Assembly (NCBI GenBank): GCA_028710055.1
Contig: JAQUSX010000039.1
Span: 1 to 6,521, forward strand
Source of the DNA: Clostridia bacterium
Lineage (GTDB): Bacteria; Bacillota; Clostridia; Christensenellales; CAG-314
Direction of reading: 5' to 3'
Length of the DNA: 6,521 bases
The notes beneath the pieces are model-generated. The model was not told where the DNA came from. It worked only from the letters and a program-made list of their open reading frames with translations, and ran no database searches. This document shows, in pieces, positions 1-6,365 of the stretch; within the stretch, counting starts at the first letter, position 1; each line of letters opens with the position of its first letter. Both the position numbers and the translations under genes were made by a program.

Positions 1-921
1 CTTTTTACATTTACGGTAATTATTATAATCTGTTTTGTTTTGATAAAATCTTTACCGATTGTTATAAATGTAAATATAGGAACAGATGCCGAGATAATCA
101 GAGCTCAATTAGAAGCGAGAGGCTATTATGATCCGATAGTTGTGCAATTCATAAATTACATAAAACGTATAGTTTTGGCAGGTGATTTCGGCATAGGCGT
201 AAATATGCCGGAGTTTCGTAATCAACCGGTTTGGGACGTTTTTGTTGAGAAACTTCCCCCGACTATTCTTATAAACGTATACGTTATGATTATATCGGTT
301 CCAATAGGATTGGGACTTGGTATTCTGGCTGCTCTAAAAAAGAACACCTGGTTTGATCATTTTATAAGCACGCTGGTTATGATAGTAATTTCCGTGCCGC
401 CGTATGTTTACGCATTTTTAATTCAATATACGCTTTGTTATAAATTAGGCTGGTTCCCGCTGACCATGAATTCGGGTTACGATTATGCCTCCTGGTCAAT
501 GTTTAGGTCAATGATGCCGCCTGTTTTAGCTTTGTCTTTCGGTTCTATCGCCGGTTACACTCGGTTTTCGAGAGCAGAGCTAACAGAAGTATTAACAAGT
601 GAATTTATGTTGCTTGCACGCACCAAAGGCTTAACAAAACCGCAAGCTACGTTAAGACATGCATTAAGAAATGCTATGGTTCCAATTTTTCCTTCAATTT
701 TAGGTGAATTTATTAGCATATTAGGCGGTTCTCTTATCATAGAAAAAATATTTAGTATTCCCGGAGTAGGAAGATTGATGTTGAATTCGATACTTTCGCA
801 AGACTACGATTTCTTTATGTTATTATCCGCATTCTATGTTTTAGTAGGTCTTACGGCAGGAATTGTTATTGACCTAAGTTACGGATTTATAGATCCAAGA
901 ATCAGAATGGGGGCGAAATAA
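1..921 (+). CDS. oppB: Oligopeptide ABC transporter permease OppB (5'-truncated)
   Basis: Inner-membrane permease that pairs with OppC to form the peptide channel of an Opp/Dpp-type importer. The frame is open from base 1, so the true start lies upstream. A TTG at 40 could be taken as a start, but the residues before it (LFTFTVIIIICFV) belong to the first membrane helix, so starting there would cut TM1. The 306 visible residues follow the family pattern: TM1, an extracellular segment with the GDFG motif, a LPPT motif before TM2, further hydrophobic helices, and the cytoplasmic EAA coupling loop (ARTKGLTKPQATLRHALRN, about residues 205-223) that docks on the ATPases. The end, near FIDPRIRMG, is typical. 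The downstream oppC starts 2 nt after its stop. Size is normal, with no insertion. Family assignment is firm; the peptide substrate is inferred from family and gene order. Confidence 0.94.
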   Translation, partial: LFTFTVIIIICFVLIKSLPIVINVNIGTDAEIIRAQLEARGYYDPIVVQFINYIKRIVLAGDFGIGVNMPEFRNQPVWDVFVEKLPPTILINVYVMIISVPIGLGLGILAALKKNTWFDHFISTLVMIVISVPPYVYAFLIQYTLCYKLGWFPLTMNSGYDYASWSMFRSMMPPVLALSFGSIAGYTRFSRAELTEVLTSEFMLLARTKGLTKPQATLRHALRNAMVPIFPSILGEFISILGGSLIIEKIFSIPGVGRLMLNSILSQDYDFFMLLSAFYVLVGLTAGIVIDLSYGFIDPRIRMGAK

Positions 922-923
922 AT

Positions 924-2477
924 ATGAAAAAACAATATAATTTCAATAAAGATAGTTTTAAATTCGCCGAAAACGTTGAGTTGCACGATCATAAACTTGA
1001 AACCAAGCCGCTAAGTTACATGCAAGACGCTTGGATAAGATTCAGAAAAAATAAAGCGTCGGTAGTTGCCGCCGTTATTATAGGAATTTTACTTTTATTT
1101 TCCCTGCTTGCGCCTCTCTTTACGCCATATACGGTAGCATATAATGATGCCCGTTACAGATATTTACTTCCCAAAAACAGACTTTGTTATAATTTGGGTC
1201 TTGATTTTTGGGACGGATGTAAAGAAAAAGAAGTGACAAAAGAGTTATTTTATTATTATTACAGCATGGGCGTGGAAACCGGTCACAACGCTGTGAAAAA
1301 CCAAGAATATGAGATGGAAGTCGTGCAAGACGGCACTAAAAAAACCACATATTATCGTTTCAGATTAGATACCTATCAAGCGGTAGGTATGATGTATATG
1401 AACCTTACCGCCGAAGAATATGCTAATATTCAAGCATACCAAGACGATACGGGCATACAGGTAATCTATCCTATAACGGTGAAAAGCAAAAGACCCCAAG
1501 CAAATCAAGATAACAGCGACGCGAATTTCTGGTACGAAACGGTTATGAGTAACGGTAAAACAATGGCGAGCTTGGATGAAAACGGAAATTATATAGATAT
1601 CTATCGTCCTTATACGGGTGAATATTATGACGGATACACCAGTTCTGTCAGAGTAGAAGGCGAAGGCGTTTATCTTTATGATTACGCTTTGCCGAATCAA
1701 ACGGGATATCAAGTAAGAGTAAATTATTACGAATACTATATATACAATCATACCGTTGTGCTGCAAGACGGTATAGGCGAACCGGTATTTATCTTCGGCG
1801 CTACGTCTTTCGGTCAGGATATCTTTACATGTCTTGCCAACGGCGGAAGGTTCAGCTTTATGCTTGCGATTATCGTCGCATCGGTAAATCTTTTTGTCGG
1901 CGCGATATACGGCGCAATCGAAGGTTATTACGGCGGATCCGCAGACTTAATAATGGAACGTATTTCAGATATTATTTCCGCTGTTCCGTTTATGATTGTT
2001 ATAACTTTGTTAAAATATCATCTAGGAGCGAGTAGCAATCTCTGGGCTTTATTATTGGCATTCTTCATACAAGGCTGGATAGGTATGGCGGCTCGTGTAA
2101 GAATGCAGTTTTATCGGTTTAAAAATCAAGAATATATATTGGCTGCCCGCACGCTCGGCGCTAGCGACGGACGACTTATGTTCAAACATATATTCCCAAA
2201 TGCTATAGGAACAATAATTACAGGCAGCGTTTTGGTAATTCCCGGTGTAATTTTCTCAGAATCAAATTTGAGCTACCTAGGCATTATTAATTTGAGCGCA
2301 GGCAACATCACCAGCATTGGAACGCTGCTTGCAGGAGCGCAACCTTATATGACGTCTTTCCCTCATATGTTGTTCTTCCCCGCAATGTTTATATCATTGT
2401 TAATGCTAAGCTTTAACTTGTTTGGTAACGGTTTGCGCGACGCGTTTAACCCGTCGTTGAGAGGTTCGGAGGAATAA
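924..2477 (+). CDS. oppC: Oligopeptide ABC transporter permease OppC with large extracellular insertion
   Basis: Second permease of the importer, 517 residues where the family is usually about 300. Residues 30-70 match the OppC N-terminal domain, with TM1 at about 46-66. Residues about 71-285 are extra. The standard permease domain then resumes at about 291 with TM2 (311-332), GYYGG (334-338), TM3 (346-364), TM4 (372-390), the EAA loop (AARTLGASDGRLMFKHIFPN, 407-426), TM5 and TM6, and ends with NGLRDAFNPSLRG. The G-T-D-x-x-G-R-D motif expected before TM2 reads GATSFGQD. The ATG at 924 is preceded by GGGGG at 909-913 inside the oppB end, a usable though atypical ribosome site, and the first residues suit a cytoplasmic N-terminus. 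It sits 2 nt after oppB and 3 nt before oppD. Membrane core assignment is firm; the role of the insertion is unknown. Confidence 0.93.
   Translation: MKKQYNFNKDSFKFAENVELHDHKLETKPLSYMQDAWIRFRKNKASVVAAVIIGILLLFSLLAPLFTPYTVAYNDARYRYLLPKNRLCYNLGLDFWDGCKEKEVTKELFYYYYSMGVETGHNAVKNQEYEMEVVQDGTKKTTYYRFRLDTYQAVGMMYMNLTAEEYANIQAYQDDTGIQVIYPITVKSKRPQANQDNSDANFWYETVMSNGKTMASLDENGNYIDIYRPYTGEYYDGYTSSVRVEGEGVYLYDYALPNQTGYQVRVNYYEYYIYNHTVVLQDGIGEPVFIFGATSFGQDIFTCLANGGRFSFMLAIIVASVNLFVGAIYGAIEGYYGGSADLIMERISDIISAVPFMIVITLLKYHLGASSNLWALLLAFFIQGWIGMAARVRMQFYRFKNQEYILAARTLGASDGRLMFKHIFPNAIGTIITGSVLVIPGVIFSESNLSYLGIINLSAGNITSIGTLLAGAQPYMTSFPHMLFFPAMFISLLMLSFNLFGNGLRDAFNPSLRGSEE
1134..1778 (+). other. OppC extracellular insertion domain (about residues 71-285)
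   Basis: About 215 residues between TM1 and the start of the conserved permease domain. With the N-terminus cytoplasmic and TM1 crossing once, this part lies outside the cell. It is strikingly Tyr-rich (I count 32 Tyr, about 15%), with clusters at 110-113, 234-235 and 268-274, and has many short polar and beta-prone stretches, suggesting a folded beta-rich domain rather than a linker. Two Cys (88 and 99) could form a disulfide if the environment allows. The stretch near VRVNYYEYY leads into the permease core. Boundaries are approximate. The placement suggests contact with OppA or the cell wall, but that is inference. Confidence 0.75.
2468..2473 (+). promoter_or_regulatory. Ribosome binding site of oppD
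   Basis: GGAGGA lies in the last codons of oppC, with the GGAGG core ending 8 nt before the ATG at 2481. This near-perfect Shine-Dalgarno site fixes the oppD start and explains how translation restarts just after the oppC stop. Confidence 0.85.
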
Positions 2478-2480
2478 AGA

Positions 2481-4652
2481 ATGGAAAAGAAATTAATAGT
2501 AAAAGATCTAAGAATATCTTTCAAAACAGTAAACGGTAAAGTGCAAGCTGTCCGCGGTATTAGTTTTGACCTTAATAAAGGCGAAACTCTCGCAATAGTA
2601 GGCGAGTCGGGTTCGGGCAAATCGGTTACAAGCCGCGCGATTTTGGGCATACTTGCGGGCAACGCCATAGTAGAAGGCGGAGAAATCATTTATGACGGAA
2701 AAGATTTACTAAAAATCTCAGAAGACGATTTTCACAGTATCCGCGGCGACAAAATCGCTATGATATTCCAAGACCCGCTTTCAAGCTTAAATCCTATCAT
2801 GCGTATAGGTCAGCAGCTCACCGAAGCGATGCTTTTAAAAAATAGAGCGAATAAGAGCGAAAGCAAACGTAAGTTTAAACTTTCGATGGAATTATTGCTT
2901 AATAATATGAACGCGGCGACGGCTCAAGAGGGTCATGACAAAGCAGTCATAAACGCAAAAAGAATAAAAGACTTCCAAGACTTCGAATATGTGCATATTG
3001 AACACGAACAAAAATACAACGCCGCGTATTCCGAAGCTCAGAACTCGTTGGAAGATATCAACAACCTGTTATTTGAAATAGAAAAGAATGCGGTAAAAGA
3101 TATTATAAAATCTTGCGCAGAAATCACTCAAGAAGCATCAAGAGTTTTTAACCGTTTTGTTGTTGAAGAAGGCAAAACCGATCTTAAAGAAAAGATTAAT
3201 GTGCTGAAAAATGCGGCAAAAGACGCTAAGAAACTCAAAAATAACTCAGGCTGTGTTGAAATACTGAAAGATATAAAAGTTATTTTGGATCAAGCGGTTG
3301 CACGTCCAAAACCTAATTTCTTCAGTTTGGGCTATTACTTGAAATTCGTTAATCCCGAAATTCCCGCAACGGAAGATACCGAAGAGATTAACCGTATGAC
3401 CCGCAAGCTGCTTGATGAAAAATTTATGTTGGAATTTATCTCGGAAGCTCAAAAGGGTATCCAACATTCGTTTGATGTTTCTATTGAAAACAAGAAAAAA
3501 GCTATTGAAGTTCTTAAAGATAAACGTTCTTCATTTGAACATATTGTCCAACCCATGAAGTTTTATATGCAAGTGGCAAGAGAAATGACGATTGCAGTTG
3601 AAAAGGGTATAAACAGATTGGAATTAATTAAAGACAGTAACTCTTACGTTTTCGGTTCAAATTTAAGAAGCGCGATAAATTATTATTATGTTCGTATGCG
3701 TAAAAATATCGCGGAAGCAAGTCGTTTTAAAAAGCAAACTGAAAAACACAATAAGCTGACCGCAAAAGGCAAAACGCCTGATTGGACAATAGTACCCGCG
3801 GATATTATCGACTTAGACGATGCCCGCGATAATATTTTGAAAATCATTGACAATTTGATCGCGCATAACGAGCAAAAAATACTCAATGAAGGAAACTTTG
3901 ACAGTTATCAAGGCACGATAGACTTAATAGATTTCTTCAAAGAAAAAGCTTCAGGTTCGGTTTACACGGTAACACCGAAAATGGCAAAACAAACAGCTAT
4001 AAAACTTATGGAGGAAGTAGGAATACCCGAACCGAGAAAAAGATACAAACAGTATCCGTTCGAGTTTTCAGGCGGTATGCGTCAACGTATAGTTATCGCT
4101 ATTGCTTTAGCTGCTAACCCCGATATATTGATATGCGACGAACCTACGACCGCTTTGGACGTTACTATTCAATCTCAAATTCTTGAACTAATCAATAATT
4201 TGAAAATTGAAAGAAAATTGTCAGTTATCTTTATCACGCACGACCTTGGCGTTGTGGCGAATATGGCGGACAGAATAGCGGTTATGTACGCGGGCAAGAT
4301 AGTAGAATACGGTACGGCAATGGAAGTTTTCTACGGACCTAGACACCCGTATACTTGGGCTTTGCTTTCATCAATGCCCGACCTTGACACAAAGGAAAAA
4401 TTGGAAGCTATACCAGGCACGCCTCCCAATATGATTTATCCGCCAAAGGGCGACGCTTTTGCTCAACGTAATAAATACGCTCTAAACGTAGATTTTGAGG
4501 AAGAGCCTCCTATGTTTAAGATAACCGATACGCATTACGCGGCAACATGGCTGTTGCATCCGGATGCGCCAAAACTTGATATACCTAAAGTAATTACAGA
4601 CAGAATTGCAAGAATGAAAGAAAGAGGAGATATGGACGATGCAAAACAATAA
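2481..4652 (+). CDS. oppD: Oligopeptide ABC transporter ATPase OppD with about 370-residue insertion
   Basis: Cytoplasmic ATPase that powers uptake together with OppF; 723 residues where OppD is usually about 330-360. The N-terminal part is standard: Walker A GESGSGKS (41-48) and Q-loop MIFQDPLSSLNP (94-105, Q97). A helical, charged insertion of about 370 residues follows. The domain resumes at about 498 with MEEVGIPEP, signature FSGGMRQR (529-536), Walker B ILICDEP with catalytic E554, D-loop TALD (557-560) and H-loop H587. The C-terminal oligopeptide-transporter region starts at HPYTWALLSSMPD (622-634). All ATPase residues are present, so it should be active. The CxF...RC-type cysteines of the C-terminal region are absent: the aligned segment reads GDAFAQRNKYA and there is no Cys after position 552. 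The start is set by a strong GGAGGA site. Its last 14 nt overlap oppF. Confidence 0.94.
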   Translation: MEKKLIVKDLRISFKTVNGKVQAVRGISFDLNKGETLAIVGESGSGKSVTSRAILGILAGNAIVEGGEIIYDGKDLLKISEDDFHSIRGDKIAMIFQDPLSSLNPIMRIGQQLTEAMLLKNRANKSESKRKFKLSMELLLNNMNAATAQEGHDKAVINAKRIKDFQDFEYVHIEHEQKYNAAYSEAQNSLEDINNLLFEIEKNAVKDIIKSCAEITQEASRVFNRFVVEEGKTDLKEKINVLKNAAKDAKKLKNNSGCVEILKDIKVILDQAVARPKPNFFSLGYYLKFVNPEIPATEDTEEINRMTRKLLDEKFMLEFISEAQKGIQHSFDVSIENKKKAIEVLKDKRSSFEHIVQPMKFYMQVAREMTIAVEKGINRLELIKDSNSYVFGSNLRSAINYYYVRMRKNIAEASRFKKQTEKHNKLTAKGKTPDWTIVPADIIDLDDARDNILKIIDNLIAHNEQKILNEGNFDSYQGTIDLIDFFKEKASGSVYTVTPKMAKQTAIKLMEEVGIPEPRKRYKQYPFEFSGGMRQRIVIAIALAANPDILICDEPTTALDVTIQSQILELINNLKIERKLSVIFITHDLGVVANMADRIAVMYAGKIVEYGTAMEVFYGPRHPYTWALLSSMPDLDTKEKLEAIPGTPPNMIYPPKGDAFAQRNKYALNVDFEEEPPMFKITDTHYAATWLLHPDAPKLDIPKVITDRIARMKERGDMDDAKQ
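2853..3971 (+). other. OppD insertion domain (about residues 125-497)
   Basis: Replaces the usually short link between the Q-loop and the signature motif, that is, it lies within the helical subdomain that contacts the permease coupling loops. Residues about 125-270 are rich in Lys, Glu, Asn and Ala with long helix-prone runs; residues 276-300 form a Pro/aromatic break; residues 300-490 are again mostly helical. I recognise no catalytic motif in it. Base and codon use look like the rest of the gene, so it does not look recently acquired. Boundaries are judged by eye against the standard ABC motif spacing. Confidence 0.75.
4624..4629 (+). promoter_or_regulatory. Ribosome binding site of oppF inside oppD
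   Basis: GAGGAG lies within the oppD coding end, 9 nt before the ATG at 4639. It supports the oppF start that overlaps oppD by 14 nt and points to translational coupling, which would help keep the two ATPases at equal amounts. Confidence 0.82.
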
Positions 4653-5901
4653 AGAAGTTATATTAAAAGTAGAGCATTTGTGCCAATACTTCAAAATGGG
4701 ACCGACATACGAATTAAAAGCTGTTGACGACTTTAATATTGAGCTAGGCAAAGGCGAAGTTTTCGGTCTTGTCGGCGAATCGGGTTGCGGCAAAACGACT
4801 ACAGGTCGTACGATTATCAAATTGTACGACGCTACAAGCGGTAACGTTTATTACAAAGGTCAGCGTATAGTCGCTGGTATACGTTCATACAAGGATAAAA
4901 TAAAATCCGAGAAAAAACGCGTGGAAGACGAAATCGAAAAACTGCGCGAAGAAGAGAAACTCGGCGACAGCGGCGCGAAAGAAAAAATAAAGACTTTAAA
5001 ACACGAGCTAAGTAAAGAAATCGCTGCACAAAAAGAAAACATCAAGCTCGCGAAAATCGATCAGAAAAAATGTGATAAAATTTATTCTGCAAAGCTTGTA
5101 AGCCAGTTAAAAGCTGAATTAAAGGAAAAACGCGAGCAAACTTCCAATCAGGAAGAAATTGAAAAACTTGAAAAAGATTACGCTCTGAAAATTCAAATCG
5201 CGAAAAAAGAACGTTTGGTCAATGAAATCCAAATGATTTTCCAAGATCCTATCGCTTCGCTTGACCCGAGAATGACAGTCAGAGAAATAATCGCCGAAGG
5301 TCTTATAATAAAAGGTATTAAGGACAAAGAGTATATCGACGAGCGCGTTTGTGAAGCTTTGGAAAAAGTAGGTTTGGTTCGTGAACACGCAAACAGATAC
5401 CCGCACGAATTTTCAGGCGGTCAACGTCAAAGAATAGGCGTTGCGCGTTCGGTTATTATGAATCCGTCCGTAATTATCGCTGACGAACCTGTATCGGCTT
5501 TGGACGTTTCTATTCAAGCGCAGGTAATAAATCTACTAAACGAAGTACGTAACGAGTTGGGCTTAACCATTATGTTTATCGCTCACGACTTGTCGGTAAT
5601 CAAATATTTTTCCGACAGAATCGGCGTTATGTATTTTGGCAAACTTGTAGAGTTGGCTACATCCGACGAGCTTTTTGCGCATCCGCTCCATCCTTACACA
5701 CGTTCTTTGTTGTCGGCTATACCTTTGCCCGACCCTGTCTATGAGAAAAAGCGTAAGAGAATAGTCTATAATCCTATCGCTGAACACGATTATTCTAAAG
5801 AACAACCGAGTATGCGCGAAATCACGGAAGGTCACTTTATAATGTGTAATACGGAAGAGTTTAACAAATACAAAAAGCAACTCGAAGCTGAAAAAAAATA
5901 G
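4639..5901 (+). CDS. oppF: Oligopeptide ABC transporter ATPase OppF with coiled-coil insertion
   Basis: Second cytoplasmic ATPase, partner of OppD; 420 residues where OppF is usually about 310-330. Walker A is GESGCGKTT (46-54). After YYKGQRIVAG (71-80) a Lys/Glu-rich segment of about 115 residues intervenes before the Q-loop QMIFQDPIASLDP (198-210, Q202). Then come signature FSGGQRQR (258-265), Walker B VIIADEP with catalytic E283, D-loop SALD (286-289), H-loop H316, and the C-terminal region from HPYTRSLLSAIPLPDP (351-366). The end, with HDYSKEQPSMREITEGHF, is typical of Bacillota OppF. All ATPase residues are intact. The start is supported by GAGGAG 9 nt upstream. The stop is TAG, and no hairpin-plus-T-run terminator is visible in the 32 nt that follow. 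OppF identity rests on gene order and this C-terminus. Confidence 0.94.
   Translation: MQNNKEVILKVEHLCQYFKMGPTYELKAVDDFNIELGKGEVFGLVGESGCGKTTTGRTIIKLYDATSGNVYYKGQRIVAGIRSYKDKIKSEKKRVEDEIEKLREEEKLGDSGAKEKIKTLKHELSKEIAAQKENIKLAKIDQKKCDKIYSAKLVSQLKAELKEKREQTSNQEEIEKLEKDYALKIQIAKKERLVNEIQMIFQDPIASLDPRMTVREIIAEGLIIKGIKDKEYIDERVCEALEKVGLVREHANRYPHEFSGGQRQRIGVARSVIMNPSVIIADEPVSALDVSIQAQVINLLNEVRNELGLTIMFIAHDLSVIKYFSDRIGVMYFGKLVELATSDELFAHPLHPYTRSLLSAIPLPDPVYEKKRKRIVYNPIAEHDYSKEQPSMREITEGHFIMCNTEEFNKYKKQLEAEKK
4873..5220 (+). other. OppF coiled-coil insertion (about residues 79-194)
   Basis: Extremely Lys/Glu-rich stretch with heptad-like spacing of Leu and Ile, including DEIEKLREEEK (97-107) and EEIEKLEKDYALKIQIAKKE (172-191), separated by a GDSGAK turn (109-114) and a less regular middle near 138-152. 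It looks like an antiparallel helical hairpin protruding from the ATPase core. It sits before the Q-loop, a different site from the OppD insertion, which comes after the Q-loop. No Pro is present in it, which fits long helices. Boundaries are approximate and the function is unknown. Confidence 0.78.
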
Positions 5902-5918
5902 AATTTTGCTTTGAAATT

Positions 5919-5927
5919 TGCTATACT
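5919..5927 (+). promoter_or_regulatory. Extended -10 promoter candidate for the DUF3899 gene
   Basis: TGCTATACT combines an extended -10 TGn with TATACT (5922-5927), one mismatch from TATAAT. No good -35 lies at the usual 16-18 nt spacing (TAGAAT-like sequence there), which an extended -10 can tolerate. Transcription would be expected to begin about 7 nt downstream, at or within a base of the ATG at 5934. AT-rich sequence produces such matches by chance, so this is moderate evidence. Confidence 0.45.
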
Positions 5928-5933
5928 AATTAA

Positions 5934-6338
5934 ATGAAACATTTTTTAAAAAATTACGGAATAACATTTTTGGTTGCGACTGTGGTGTTTGTAAGTTTTG
6001 CCGCCGTACGCGGTTTATTTACCGCCACAGACGCCGTAACCGTTTATTATTCATTATCTGACGGCGGAATATTAGCGGGCGTGCTATCCTTAGCGATAGG
6101 CTCGCTAATTTTTGTCAGCGAAAAAGGGATTTTTGATCCAATCTCTTATTCTTTTAACAGAATAGCGGCTCAGTTTGTGCCAGGCGTCGGACTATTGCAG
6201 CCAAAGCAGGACTATTACGATTACATTTCGAATAGACACACAAAGCATATTAAGGTAGCTCATTTTATTTATGTAGGTCTGTTTTATATGGTTATCGCTA
6301 TTATTTTTGCCGTGCTGTACGTTAACGTGAGCGCATAA
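5934..6338 (+). CDS. DUF3899-family small membrane protein
   Basis: 134-residue integral membrane protein of unknown function. TM1 is at about 9-27, TM2 at about 43-62 and TM3 at about 109-130, with a polar loop between TM2 and TM3 that includes FDPISYSFNR (67-76) and YYDYISNRHTKH (94-105). The layout (LSD before TM2, a GSLIFVSEKGIFD-like segment after it, a YxDY stretch, then a final helix) matches my memory of DUF3899 proteins of Bacillota. The ATG at 5934 begins a sensible N-terminus (MKHFLKNYG, positive-inside), but no Shine-Dalgarno site precedes it; upstream is TATACTAATTAA. It lies 32 nt after oppF on the same strand and may be read through from the opp operon as well as from its own promoter. 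There is no evidence of a direct role in peptide uptake. Confidence 0.8.
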   Translation: MKHFLKNYGITFLVATVVFVSFAAVRGLFTATDAVTVYYSLSDGGILAGVLSLAIGSLIFVSEKGIFDPISYSFNRIAAQFVPGVGLLQPKQDYYDYISNRHTKHIKVAHFIYVGLFYMVIAIIFAVLYVNVSA

Positions 6339-6350
6339 AGAAATTATACT
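6322..6350 (+). promoter_or_regulatory. Weak promoter candidate upstream of the last gene
   Basis: TTAACG (6322-6327) and TATACT (6345-6350) are separated by 17 nt, matching the usual spacing, with 4 of 6 and 5 of 6 consensus bases. The predicted start of transcription near 6357 would leave the ribosome site at the very 5' end of the message, which weakens the case. The -35 lies in the end of the DUF3899 gene. Confidence 0.3.
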
Positions 6351-6365
6351 TTTCATGAGGTATTG

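Noticed and set aside
40..42. TTG as the start of oppB
   Set aside because: The frame is open to base 1 and the upstream residues form the first membrane helix, so the gene is cut by the window edge instead.
1365..1766. Open frame of 133 codons on the minus strand within oppC
   Set aside because: It lies wholly opposite the OppC insertion, has no ribosome site or recognisable domain, and its Ile/Val/Tyr-rich product is what the complement of a Tyr-rich coding strand gives.
2853..3971. OppD insertion as a recently acquired foreign segment
   Set aside because: Base composition and codon choice resemble the flanking ATPase sequence, the frame is continuous, and there are no flanking repeats.
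4482..4820. Minus-strand open frame across the oppD/oppF junction
   Set aside because: It runs against two well-supported genes including the Walker A region of oppF; no domain or start signal supports it.
5119..5406. Minus-strand open frame rich in Phe and Leu opposite the OppF insertion
   Set aside because: Phe/Leu richness is the expected complement of the Lys/Glu-rich coiled coil; it is not evidence of a membrane protein.
5911..5916. TTGAAA as a -35 box for the DUF3899 promoter
   Set aside because: Only 5 nt separate it from the TATACT -10 box, far too close for a usual promoter.
5902..5933. Terminator after oppF
   Set aside because: The gap has imperfect AATTT/AAATT complementarity and a repeated TTTGCT-like motif, but no GC-rich stem or T run.
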